A stretch of DNA of 25,723 nt from assembly GCA_964440155.1 (NCBI GenBank), contig CAYTRH010000023.1:1-25723 (forward strand). The letters are read 5' to 3'. The number at the start of each line of letters is the position of its first letter. The stretch's first letter is position 1. Position numbers and translations under genes: made by a program. This document shows positions 14,454 to 24,219 of this stretch, piece by piece. This DNA comes from PFJX01 sp964440155 (GTDB taxonomy: Bacteria; Pseudomonadota; Gammaproteobacteria; Burkholderiales; Thiobacillaceae). The notes below the pieces were generated by a model. That model did not search any database, had not been told where the DNA came from, and saw nothing but the letters and a program-made list of their open reading frames with translations.

Positions 14454-15203
14454 CTACAGGTTGCAGAAGGTCAGGTGGAACACCACCTCCCGGTCGCACA
14501 GCTTCGGCTTCTGCGCGGTGTCCGGCGACAGCAGGCGGATGTTCAACGCGTACTTGTTGGCGCTCACTTCGGGCGCGCAGGGTGCGTCCAGGGCGACGCG
14601 TAGGAGGTGGGCGGTGCGTCCGCCCAGCATCAACTGGAACTGGCCCTGCTGCGCGACGTGGCGGCTGACGTGGCCGCTTTCGCGCAGGATGCGCAGCACG
14701 ATCGCCACCGCGCCGTGCAGTGGCAGCAAGGGGCCCAGCCATTGCATCAGGTCGGCGTTGCGGCGCGCGGCCGGTTCCATCAGCCAGAAGTGGTACACCG
14801 GCAAGTCGAAGCTGCATGTGCCGCCGGGGATGCCGGCGCGTCCCTTGATGCCCGCCAGCCATTCGTTGTCGCGCACATGCTGGCCCATCTTGCCGCTCAT
14901 GCCGTGCAGGTCGGCGAGGGCAGCGGCGATCTCGCCCAGCACCTTGCCCAATCGCGCGGCATCGACCGCCGGATTGCTGCGCAACACGTCGAGGCTGGCC
15001 TTCTGCCGTTCCAGTTCCTGGATCAGTTCGCTCTTCAGCTCGGCGCGCGCGACGACGTCGACGATCTCGAAGATGCCGAGCAGGGCGGCGTGGTGCGAAC
15101 GCGGATCGCCGGCGCGCAGGAAGAACAGGGCCTTGTCGAACAGGTCCTCCAGGCGCAGCCAGGTCCGCACGCGCTCATTGAGGGGGAATTCATAGACGGT
15201 CAC
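14454..15203 (-). CDS. zapD: Cell division protein ZapD
   Basis: A 249-residue protein, close to the usual ZapD length. It begins VTVYEFPLNERVRTWLRLE and holds FFLRAGDPRSHHAALLGIFE and LPVYHFWLMEP, both typical of the YacF/ZapD family, which bundles FtsZ filaments at the division ring. The start is GTG at 15203; no ATG in frame lies near. Placement downstream of coaE is the standard proteobacterial order. The gene that commonly follows, yacG, is not seen before the palindromic element. About 94 bases separate it from coaE, with a strong hairpin in the gap, so its expression may be set apart from the upstream genes. Confidence 0.93.
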   Translation of the reverse strand: MTVYEFPLNERVRTWLRLEDLFDKALFFLRAGDPRSHHAALLGIFEIVDVVARAELKSELIQELERQKASLDVLRSNPAVDAARLGKVLGEIAAALADLHGMSGKMGQHVRDNEWLAGIKGRAGIPGGTCSFDLPVYHFWLMEPAARRNADLMQWLGPLLPLHGAVAIVLRILRESGHVSRHVAQQGQFQLMLGGRTAHLLRVALDAPCAPEVSANKYALNIRLLSPDTAQKPKLCDREVVFHLTFCNL

Positions 15204-15270
15204 GATGCCGGTTCGACAGGTTGGATCAGCAATGCGGCGCAAACATTTGATTGACCGAGGATTTTGCAGG

Positions 15271-15291
15271 ATTGCACGGTGATCGTGCAAT
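15271..15291. other. Perfect hairpin between coaE and zapD
   Basis: ATTGCACG-GTGAT-CGTGCAAT gives eight perfect pairs with a five-base loop, seven bases after the coaE stop. No T run follows on the minus strand, so it is not a classical terminator. It could be an RNA processing site or an operator. Confidence 0.5.
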
Positions 15292-15297
15292 GTGCCG

Positions 15298-15951
15298 TCA
15301 CGGCGTGGCGGAAATATTCCTCGCGTGCTCGGCGGCGAGTCGTCGATACCTGCGATGGAGTGCGGCGACGCGGGCGTCGAGATCCTCGGGCCGTCCATCG
15401 TTTTCGATGATGTCGTCGGCGATGGCCCGACGTACCGTCGGGTCCGCCTGCGCGGCGATGATCGCCCGCGCCTGCGCCTCGCCGACCCCGGGACGTGCGG
15501 CGGTGCGCGCCAGTTGCTGCGCCGGCGCGCAATCGACCACCAGGATGCGGTCCAGCATGGGTCGATAGGCCGGCAGGTTCTCGGCCAGCAGCGGCACCAC
15601 CAGCAGCACGTAGGGCGCTTGCTCCACCGCTCCCAGCCGTTGCGCAGCGAGGTCGCGGATCGCCGGGTGCAGGATGTGCTGCAAGCGCCGCCGAGCATCG
15701 CTGTCGGCGAATACCCGTGCGCGCATCGCGCCGCGATCCAGCGCGCCGGTCGCGTCGAGCATCTGATCGCCGAACTCGGCGACGATGGCAGGCAGCGCGC
15801 CACCTCCGCGGGCGGTCAGTTCGCGCGCGATGTCGTCGGTATCGATGATCGCCACGCCCCGGCGCGCAAACATCGCGGCGACCGTGCTCTTGCCGCAGCC
15901 GACGCCGCCGGTCAGACCGACGCAATAGGGATGGGTGTGGGCGGCACTCAA
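15298..15951 (-). CDS. coaE: Dephospho-CoA kinase
   Basis: The P-loop GLTGGVGCGKST lies at about residues 12-23, followed by IDTDDIARELT (the DxD of the family) and VPLLAEN, as in CoaE. The enzyme adds the 3' phosphate to dephospho-CoA, the last step of coenzyme A synthesis. The start is placed at TTG 15951, which overlaps the pilD stop (TTGA) and puts the P-loop at the usual distance. ATG 15984 would add 11 residues and a 37-base overlap. The enzyme would then be about 217 residues. It follows pilD in the pil cluster, a common arrangement. Confidence 0.92.
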   Translation of the reverse strand: MSAAHTHPYCVGLTGGVGCGKSTVAAMFARRGVAIIDTDDIARELTARGGGALPAIVAEFGDQMLDATGALDRGAMRARVFADSDARRRLQHILHPAIRDLAAQRLGAVEQAPYVLLVVPLLAENLPAYRPMLDRILVVDCAPAQQLARTAARPGVGEAQARAIIAAQADPTVRRAIADDIIENDGRPEDLDARVAALHRRYRRLAAEHARNISATP

Positions 15952-16799
15952 GCCAGCCAGAATTCGACGATGGCCCCGCCCCAAAACAGCGCGGCAGCAC
16001 CGGCCAGGGCCAGCCAGGGGCCGAACGGCAGCGGTCGGGTGCCGTCATGGCGACGTGCGACGATCAGCAGCAGCCCGACCACCGCACCGGCCAGACTGGC
16101 GGCGAGCACGATGGGCAGCAACAGCTTCCAGCCCAGCCAGGCACCCAGTGCCGCCAGCAGCTTGAAATCGCCGTGGCCCATGCCTTCCTTGCCGGTGAGG
16201 CGTTTGAACAGGTGATAGACCAGCCACAACGACAGGTAGCCGGCCGCCGCGCCGATGACCGCCTCCTCCAGCGTGCAGAACAGGCCCGTCAGGTTCACCA
16301 GCAGGCCGAGCCACAGCAGCGGCAGCGTGATGTCGTCCGGCAGTAGTTGCGTGTCGATGTCGATCACCGCCAGCGCCAGCAGCGCCGCCAACAACACCCA
16401 GGCGGCCACCGCCTGCGCGCCGAAGCCCCAGTGCCAGGCAGCGAAGGCGAAGAGCACGCCGGTGACCGCTTCCACCAATGGGTAACGCAGCGGGATCGGT
16501 GCGCCGCAGGCGGAACAGCGTGCGCGTAGCGCCAGCCAGCTCAGGATGGGGATGTTCTCGTACCAGCGGATGGCATGGCCACAGGCGGGGCAGGCAGAGC
16601 GCGGCACGACCAGGTCATAACGCGGCGCCGGCTCGGGCACCGCGCCGCCGGCGAGGAGGGCGCACTGCTCGCGCCAGTCCCGCTCCAGCATGCGCGGCAG
16701 ACGGTGGATGACCACATTGAGGAAACTGCCGACCATCAGGCCGAACAGCAGCGCCGCGGCCATGAACAGCGCCGGTGATTGGGCGAATACCTCCAGCAC
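15948..16799 (-). CDS. pilD: Prepilin peptidase / N-methyltransferase PilD
   Basis: A 283-residue polytopic inner-membrane protein. The N-terminal part has GSFLNVVIHRLP and two Cys pairs (CPACGH and CSACG) that bind zinc in this family. The aspartic protease residues are in AVIDIDTQLLPD and GMGHGDFKLLAALG (the GxGD-like motif). It cleaves the leader of type IV prepilins and methylates the new N-terminal residue. The start is GTG 16799; no clear ribosome site is visible, and it begins 20 bases after the pilC stop, suggesting coupled translation. Neighbours pilB and pilC confirm the role. Confidence 0.95.
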   Translation of the reverse strand: MLEVFAQSPALFMAAALLFGLMVGSFLNVVIHRLPRMLERDWREQCALLAGGAVPEPAPRYDLVVPRSACPACGHAIRWYENIPILSWLALRARCSACGAPIPLRYPLVEAVTGVLFAFAAWHWGFGAQAVAAWVLLAALLALAVIDIDTQLLPDDITLPLLWLGLLVNLTGLFCTLEEAVIGAAAGYLSLWLVYHLFKRLTGKEGMGHGDFKLLAALGAWLGWKLLLPIVLAASLAGAVVGLLLIVARRHDGTRPLPFGPWLALAGAAALFWGGAIVEFWLA

Positions 16800-16819
16800 G
16801 AGGAAAGCCGGCTGCCGGG

Positions 16820-18037
16820 CTACATCACCGAGCCCATCTTGAAGATGGGCAGGTACATGGCGATGACGATGCCGCCGATCAGCACACCGAGGATCACCAT
16901 GATGAACGGTTCCATCAGGCTGGAGATGCCGGCGACCGCGTCGTCGACCTCACGCTCGTAGTAGTCGGCCACCTTGGTCAGCATGGAATCGAGCGAGCCG
17001 GATTCCTCACCGATGGCCACCATCTGGATCAGCATGTTGGGGAACACCGCGGCGTTCTGCAGGCACACGGCCAGGCTGGAACCCGCCGCGACTTCATTCT
17101 TGATCCTCAGCGTGGCTTCCTGGAACACATGATTGCCGGACGCGCCGGCGACGGAATCCAGCGCCTCGACCATGGGCACGCCGGCCGAGAACATGGATGA
17201 GAACGTGCGCGCCCAGCGCGCCACCGTGGCCTTTTCGACCAGCGGCCCGAACACCGGAAACTTCAGGATCGCGACATCCATGGCGGCGCGGAACTTGGGC
17301 GACGTCTTCATGGCGCGCATGAACGCGAACACGCCAGCGCCGATGGTGCCGAAGATGATGTACCAGTATTCGACGAACGCGTCGGAGATGCTCATGACCA
17401 AGGCCGTGAGCGCGGGCAGGTTCTGCCCGGACTGGCCATACAGATCTTTGAATGCCGGGATCACGAACAGCATGATGCCGGCGGTGATCACGAACGCCAC
17501 CACCAGCACGATCACCGGATAGAACAGCGCGGACTTGATCTTGCCCTTGATCGCCAGCATCTTTTCTTTGTACGAGGCGATGCGATCCAGCACGGTGTCG
17601 AGGATGCCGGCCTGCTCGCCGGCGTGCACCAGGTTGCAATAAAGGCCGTCGAAATACTGCGGGTATTTGCGGAATGCGACGCTCATGCTCGAACCGGTCT
17701 CGACATCCGCCTTGATCTCGCCCAGCAGACGCTGCAACGCCGGGTTGGCGTGGCTGCGCGCGGAGATGTCGAACGCCTGCAGCAGCGGCACGCCGGATTT
17801 CAGCATGGTGGCGAGCTGGCGCGTGAACAACGCGATGTCTTTCTCGGTGATGGTGCGTCCGCGTGACAGCAGGCTCTGACGATTGACCTTGGTCACGCTG
17901 ATGCCCTGCCGCCGCAGGGCCTGACGCACGAAGGCTTCGCCCGGCGCCAGCATTTCGCCCTTGACCTTCTTGCCGGCCTTGTCGGTACCCTCCCACAGGA
18001 AGGGGATCTGTTTGGCGGTTGCCGTTGCCTGCGCCAT
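16820..18037 (-). CDS. pilC: Type IV pilus inner-membrane platform protein PilC
   Basis: A 405-residue protein with two T2SSF domains and three or so membrane helices. The opening FLWEGTDKAGKKVKGEM, the TRQLATMLKSGVPLLQAF motif and its second copy (ARTFSSMFSAGVPMVEALD), and the C-terminal helix ending YLPIFKMGSVM are characteristic of PilC/PilG. It anchors the PilB motor at the base of the pilus in the inner membrane. It lies 23 bases after pilB and 20 bases before pilD, one operon. Length is as expected and no defect is visible. Confidence 0.96.
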   Translation of the reverse strand: MAQATATAKQIPFLWEGTDKAGKKVKGEMLAPGEAFVRQALRRQGISVTKVNRQSLLSRGRTITEKDIALFTRQLATMLKSGVPLLQAFDISARSHANPALQRLLGEIKADVETGSSMSVAFRKYPQYFDGLYCNLVHAGEQAGILDTVLDRIASYKEKMLAIKGKIKSALFYPVIVLVVAFVITAGIMLFVIPAFKDLYGQSGQNLPALTALVMSISDAFVEYWYIIFGTIGAGVFAFMRAMKTSPKFRAAMDVAILKFPVFGPLVEKATVARWARTFSSMFSAGVPMVEALDSVAGASGNHVFQEATLRIKNEVAAGSSLAVCLQNAAVFPNMLIQMVAIGEESGSLDSMLTKVADYYEREVDDAVAGISSLMEPFIMVILGVLIGGIVIAMYLPIFKMGSVM

Positions 18038-18060
18038 GTCTGCCTATCCCCGTATCGGAT

Positions 18061-19782
<1,722 letters not shown>

Positions 19783-19815
19783 TGCCTGCAGTGCCCTCCT
19801 AGCTCGTTTCGCAGC

Positions 19816-19830
19816 CCGGTCGGAGACCGG
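19816..19830. other. Short perfect hairpin in the leader of pilB
   Basis: CCGGTC-GGA-GACCGG has six perfect pairs and a three-base loop. It lies between the CNNM gene stop (19900) and the pilB start. Just upstream on the minus strand is TTGACA, a good -35 hexamer, but no fitting -10 follows at 17 bases. It could be a weak terminator of the upstream gene or a leader structure of pilB. Confidence 0.35.
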
Positions 19831-19899
19831 CCGAATTTGTCAATCGCCGCGGATATTGCCCCCGCCGCTGGCGAATGTAAAGAAACGGGCATCGTGGCT

Positions 19900-21177
19900 T
19901 CATGTTCGACGCGGGCCGATGCGTGCGGTCTTGACCATGCGATCCTGCACCTGCACCACTTCCACGGGATAGCCCGCGATCAGTACGCTGACGCCCGTCT
20001 CCGGCATCGCCTCCAGGTGTTCCAGCAACAGGCCGTTCAAGGTACGCGGTCCGTCCAGCGGAAAATCCAGCCCGAGCTTGCGGTTCAACTCGCGCAGCGA
20101 AGCCATGCCGTCGACCAGGACGTTGCCATCGGCGTCGCGCACGCTGCCCAAACCGCCCGGCAGCACCGTGGTGAACTCGCCGACGATCTCCTCGAGGATG
20201 TCCTCGACGGTCACCAGACCCAGCAGCTCGCCATACTCGTCCACCACCAGGCCCATGCTCTGGCGGGTGGCCTGGAACTGCGCCAGTTGCGCGTACAACG
20301 ACGTGCCGGACGGAATGAAATAGGGTTCGCGCAGCAGGTCGCGCAGGGTGTCCGCGGTAAACGGCTGTTCGCCGTCCTGATCCTCGTACAGGCGCGCCAG
20401 CACGCGCCGCACGTGCGCCACACCGATCACGTTGTTGGGTTCGCCTTGATACACCGGCAGGCGCGAATGATGGCTGGTGAGCAACTGGCGCAGGATCTCG
20501 GCGGGTTCCTCGTCGAGGTCGATGGCCTCGATCTGGCCGCGCGGCAACATGGCGTCGTCCACGGTGATGTCCTGTAGTTCGAACAGGTTCATCAGGATGT
20601 CGCGGTGCTGCGCCGGCAGCAGGCCGCCGGACTCCGCCAGCAGGGTGCGCAGTTCCTCCACGCCCATGCTGTTGGCGCGGCCGGCGCCGGGTTCCAGGCG
20701 AAACAGTCTCAACTGCGCGCGCACGAACAGGTTGATGAACCAGATGGCCGGCGTCATCAGCCTTTGCAGTACGGTGAGCGGGTAGCTGATCACCGGCGTC
20801 AGGTGTTCCGGCCAAGAGGCGCCGATGACCTTGGGCGTCACTTCGGAGAACACCAGGATCAGGAAGGTGACGCTCAGCGTCGCAGCGGTCAGCGCCCATT
20901 CGTTCTCGCCGAACAGGCGGAAGGCGATCACGGTCACCAGCGACGCGGCCGCGGCGTTGACCAGGTTGTTGCCCAACAGGATCACCGCCAGCAGCCGGTC
21001 GGTGCGCGCCAGCAGGCTTTCCGCCAAACGCGCGCCGCGGTTCCCGGCTTGCGCCAGCGTCTTCAGCCGATAGCGGTTCACCGCCATCATGCTGGTCTCC
21101 GAACCGGAGAAAAAGGCGGACAGCACCAGCAGGATCACCAGGGCGCCCAGCAGGGCGTGCAACGGGATGGATTCCAA
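19900..21177 (-). CDS. CNNM / CorB-CorC family membrane transporter with CBS domains
   Basis: A 425-residue protein. An N-terminal CNNM membrane domain (about residues 1-180) opens with FFSGSETSMMAVNRYRLK and includes EVTPKVIGA, both family hallmarks. A CBS pair follows (about 195-325, with LPRGQIEAIDL and LVVDEYGELLGLVTVEDILE), then a CorC/HlyC C-terminal domain (with LDGPRTLNGLLLEHLEAMPE). Members take part in magnesium or cobalt transport. It lies 117 bases upstream of pilB in the same direction. ATG 21177 gives the standard N-terminus. Substrate is inferred from family only. Confidence 0.93.
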   Translation of the reverse strand: MESIPLHALLGALVILLVLSAFFSGSETSMMAVNRYRLKTLAQAGNRGARLAESLLARTDRLLAVILLGNNLVNAAAASLVTVIAFRLFGENEWALTAATLSVTFLILVFSEVTPKVIGASWPEHLTPVISYPLTVLQRLMTPAIWFINLFVRAQLRLFRLEPGAGRANSMGVEELRTLLAESGGLLPAQHRDILMNLFELQDITVDDAMLPRGQIEAIDLDEEPAEILRQLLTSHHSRLPVYQGEPNNVIGVAHVRRVLARLYEDQDGEQPFTADTLRDLLREPYFIPSGTSLYAQLAQFQATRQSMGLVVDEYGELLGLVTVEDILEEIVGEFTTVLPGGLGSVRDADGNVLVDGMASLRELNRKLGLDFPLDGPRTLNGLLLEHLEAMPETGVSVLIAGYPVEVVQVQDRMVKTARIGPRRT

Positions 21178-21261
21178 ACGGGGCCGGCAGTGATTGCGGA
21201 GGTGTCAGTGTATGGGTGGACGGTGGCGTGGGGAAGGGGCGGGCGCGGCTGGTCGTGTCTG

Positions 21262-22575
21262 TCATTCCCGCTCGAACAGCGCGATCGACTCGACATGCGC
21301 GGTATGCGGAAACATGTTGGCCACACCCGCGGCAGCCAGCCGGTAGCCTTGCTGATGCACCAGGACCGCGGCATCACGCGCCAGCGTCGCCGGTGCACAG
21401 GACACGTAGACGATGCGACGCGGCGCGCCGGCCGGCGGCAGCGCCTTGACCAGTTCGATGGCGCCGTCGCGCGGCGGGTCGATCAGCAGCTTGTCGAAAC
21501 CGCGCGTGCCGGCCAGCTCACCGTAGCTCGCCGGCGTGGCCTGGAACAGATCGGCGACACGGAACTCGCAGCGTGCGGCGAGTCCGTTGCGCGCGGCGTT
21601 GTCGCGCGCGCGCGCCACCAGGCCGACGCTACCTTCCACACCCACCACGTCGGCGCCGAGGTGGGCGATGGGCAGGCTGAAGTTGCCCAGGCCGCAGAAC
21701 AAGTCGGCGATGCGCTCACCCGGATGTGGATCGAGCAGGCGCATGGCACGCCGGATCAGCATGCGGTTGACTCCCTGATTGACCTGGGTGAATTCGGTCG
21801 GCCGGAACGGCAGGGTCAGTCCGAATTCGGGCAGCCGGTAGGCCAGTTCGGGTGCATCCAACGGGTGGAAGGGAAAGGCGCTGTCCGGCCCCTTGGGTTG
21901 CAACCAGAGCTGCACGCGATGGCCGTCGGCGAACGCGCGCAGCCGCTGTTGATCGTCCGGCGACGGCGGCTCCAGCACGCGCAGCACCAGCACGTCGACG
22001 TCGTCGCCCAGCGCCAGTTCGATCTGCGGCAGGCGGTCGCGGATGGACAGATCGGCCACCAGCAGGCGCAGCTTGGGCAGCAGGTCGGAGATACGGCGCG
22101 GCAGCACCTCGCAACTGGTCATGTCGGCGACATAGCTGCTGCGCCGCTCGTGGAAGCCCACCAGCACGCCGCCCTTCTTGGCCACATGGCGCACCGACAG
22201 ACGCGCACGGGTTCGGTAACCCCAGGTCGGACCATGGATGGGCGGCAGCACGGTGCCCGGCGTCAGACGCGCGATGTGGCGGAAACAGTCCTCCAGCACA
22301 CGCTGCTTGGCCGCCACCTGCGCCGCCTCCTCGAGGTGCTGGTGCGAACAGCCGCCACAGACCCCGAACCACTTGCACGCCGGCGCCTCGCGGTAGGGGC
22401 TGGCGCGTACGATGGCGGTGGTCTGCGCCTGCTCGTAGTTGGCCTTGCGCCGATAGCACGCATAGGTGACGCGTTCCCCCGGCAGCGCGCCGTCGACGAA
22501 CACGGTCTTGCCGTCGATGTGCGCCACACCGCGGCCCTCGTGGTCGAGGGACTCGATGTCCAGCACCGTGCTCAT
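21262..22575 (-). CDS. rlmD: 23S rRNA (uracil-1939-C5) methyltransferase RlmD
   Basis: A 437-residue protein. An N-terminal TRAM domain (residues about 1-60, SLDHEGRGVAHIDGK) is followed by a 4Fe-4S site made of three Cys in CKWFGVCGGC plus a fourth in MTSCEVLP. The methyltransferase domain has LFCGLGNFSLP (SAM binding), DPPRDGA, and the catalytic Cys in VSCAPATLARD. This is the RlmD/RumA pattern; it methylates U1939 of 23S rRNA. The start ATG 22575 overlaps the stop of the exonuclease gene (ATGA), so the two are cotranslated. A longer open frame upstream of this start only runs through the exonuclease gene and is not real. Confidence 0.95.
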   Translation of the reverse strand: MSTVLDIESLDHEGRGVAHIDGKTVFVDGALPGERVTYACYRRKANYEQAQTTAIVRASPYREAPACKWFGVCGGCSHQHLEEAAQVAAKQRVLEDCFRHIARLTPGTVLPPIHGPTWGYRTRARLSVRHVAKKGGVLVGFHERRSSYVADMTSCEVLPRRISDLLPKLRLLVADLSIRDRLPQIELALGDDVDVLVLRVLEPPSPDDQQRLRAFADGHRVQLWLQPKGPDSAFPFHPLDAPELAYRLPEFGLTLPFRPTEFTQVNQGVNRMLIRRAMRLLDPHPGERIADLFCGLGNFSLPIAHLGADVVGVEGSVGLVARARDNAARNGLAARCEFRVADLFQATPASYGELAGTRGFDKLLIDPPRDGAIELVKALPPAGAPRRIVYVSCAPATLARDAAVLVHQQGYRLAAAGVANMFPHTAHVESIALFERE

Positions 22576-23351
22576 GCCGGCCAGGCGGCGAGGAACTCGC
22601 GCCAGTGTGCCGCGCCCAGTTCGCCCAAGGTGGCGCGGGTCAGCGCGATCTCGTGCTGGTACTGGGCCGTGCTCAAAGCGCCGCGCAGCTTCTGGAAGCG
22701 CAGGTACACCAGCCAGGTGTTGACCACGTCGGTCTCGCAGTAATCGCGGATTGCCGCGATCTCGCCGCGCTGATAGGCGCCCCACACCGCGCCGCCGTCC
22801 ATGCCCAGCTTGCCGGGAAAGCCCAGCAGCTTGGCCAACTCGTCGAGTGGCGCGTTGGCGCGCCCCTGAAACATGGCCAGCACGTCCATCAGGTCGAGGT
22901 GTCGGGTGTGGTAGCGATTCAGGTAGTTGTTGTACTTGAAGTCGCGGTCGTCGTCGCCCCAGTCCCAGTAACGCGCGGCGCTCACGCCGTGCAGCAGGCC
23001 ACGGTAATGCAGCACCGGCAGGTCGAAGCCGCCGCCGTTCCATGACACCAGTTGCGGCGTGTACTTGTCGATACCGTCGAAGAAGCGCTGCAGGATGGTG
23101 GCCTCGTCCTCGCCCGGCTCGGACAGCGAAAACACGCGGAAACGCTCGCCCTCGCGCAGCACGCAGGATATGGTGACCACGCGGTGCAGGTAGTGCGGCA
23201 GGAAGTCGGAACCGCCGGTCTGCTGACGCCGCATCAGCAGCGCCATTTCCGCCACCTCGTGGTCGCTGGCCTCGCTGCCGACGTTGTGGAGCCTGCGCAA
23301 CCCGGTGACGTCCGGGATGGTTTCGATATCGAAGACGAGAACGGGGGGCAT
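22572..23351 (-). CDS. DEDDy 3'-5' exonuclease, DNA polymerase B-like exo2 family
   Basis: A 259-residue stand-alone exonuclease. The three Exo motifs are VFDIETIPD (Exo I, Asp and Glu at residues about 8 and 10), SWNGGGFDLPVLHYR (Exo II), and YCETDVVNTW (Exo III, Tyr and Asp of the YxxxD type). This matches the predicted 3'-5' exonuclease family related to the proofreading domain of family B polymerases. It removes nucleotides from DNA or RNA 3' ends; the biological role is not established. It ends in an ATGA overlap with rlmD. Its start lies 153 bases from the divergent pgl gene. Confidence 0.92.
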   Translation of the reverse strand: MPPVLVFDIETIPDVTGLRRLHNVGSEASDHEVAEMALLMRRQQTGGSDFLPHYLHRVVTISCVLREGERFRVFSLSEPGEDEATILQRFFDGIDKYTPQLVSWNGGGFDLPVLHYRGLLHGVSAARYWDWGDDDRDFKYNNYLNRYHTRHLDLMDVLAMFQGRANAPLDELAKLLGFPGKLGMDGGAVWGAYQRGEIAAIRDYCETDVVNTWLVYLRFQKLRGALSTAQYQHEIALTRATLGELGAAHWREFLAAWPA

Positions 23352-23504
23352 GGCGTGGATTGGCTAAAATTCGGTCAAGTTTATCCGCTTTCCCGTGCCG
23401 TTGGCCGCGTCGCCCATGAATCGCCACCCGCCTGCACCGCTACACGCCGGATCGCCATGGGGCCGTCAGGCTGGTCATGCGCGCACCGGCAGCGCCGCAT
23501 CGCC
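23352..23504. promoter_or_regulatory. Divergent intergenic region between the exonuclease and pgl genes
   Basis: This gap should hold promoters for both directions. An AT-rich patch with TAAAAT (23365-23370, plus) and TAAACT (minus, near 23380) could serve as -10 boxes, but no matching -35 is convincing. ATCGCCATGGG occurs at 23451-23461 and again at 23499-23509, each containing a possible pgl start codon. Confidence 0.35.
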
Positions 23505-24219
23505 ATGGGCGTGATCTGGCACGTGGCCGCCGGCGCCGGGGACTGGCTCGATCACGCGTTGCAGCGCGTGGCGCGGGCGGAACGCGCGGCACTGGCGGCG
23601 CGCGGTGCATTTCACATCGTGCTCGCCGGCGGCTCGACGCCGCGCGCATTGTACGCGGCGCTGGCCGGGGTGCCGCACGACTGGGCGCGCTGGCAGGTGT
23701 GGTTCGGCGATGAGCGCTGCCTGCCGCCGGACGACCCGGCNNNNNNNNNNNNNNNNNNNNNNNNNNNNNNNNNNNNNNNNNNNNNNNNNNGCCGGCTCGA
23801 TCCACGTGATTGCCGCAGAACTGGGCGCCGACACCGCTGCGCAGCGCTACGTACGGGAACTTGCCGGCGTGGACACGTTCGATCTGGTGTTGCTCGGGTT
23901 GGGCGAGGATGGCCATACCGCCAGCCTGTTTCCCGGCCACGACTGGGGCGAGCGTGCCGACGCGCCGGCGGCCCTGGCGGTTCACGACGCACCCAAGCCG
24001 CCGCCGGCGCGGGTCAGCCTGTCCGCCTGGCGTCTGGCGCGCGCGCGCAGCGTGCTGTTCCTGGTCAGCGGACGCGACAAACGGGACGCCGTGACGCGCT
24101 GGCAACGCGGCGAACGCCTGCCGGCGGCGGCCATCTGCGCGCCGGACCCGACTGGTGGATGCGGCGACATCGAGGTTTTATTGGATACGGACGCCTGTCC
24201 GACAGGAGCAACGACATGA
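23505..24219 (+). CDS. pgl: 6-phosphogluconolactonase, interrupted by an assembly gap
   Basis: The N-terminal part reads FHIVLAGGSTPRALYAAL and WFGDERCLPPDDP; after the gap comes FDLVLLGLGEDGHTASLFPG. These are the sugar-phosphate binding and active-site motifs of Pgl, which hydrolyses 6-phosphogluconolactone in the pentose phosphate or Entner-Doudoroff pathway. The N-terminal and C-terminal parts are in different frames across the 50 N, so the gap length is artificial. Roughly 20 residues are missing by comparison with the family. ATG 23505 is favoured over ATG 23457 because it starts just before the conserved region. The gene ends in an ATGA overlap with the DUF4139 gene. The frame change is not evidence of a broken gene. 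Confidence 0.9.
23741..23790. other. Assembly gap of 50 N
   Basis: Exactly 50 unknown bases lie inside pgl. The flanking frames require a true gap length that leaves remainder 1 when divided by 3, whereas 50 leaves remainder 2. The number of N is therefore a placeholder. Confidence 0.97.

Noticed and set aside
21262..23427. A 721-codon open frame on the minus strand
   Set aside because: Only 21262-22575 is RlmD. The upstream part runs through the exonuclease gene in another frame and has no protein-like motifs; the open frame is a result of high GC.
23451..23509. ATCGCCATGGG occurring twice 48 bases apart before pgl
   Set aside because: Eleven bases in GC-rich DNA, and no third copy. It may be chance and carries no clear regulatory meaning beyond offering two start codons.
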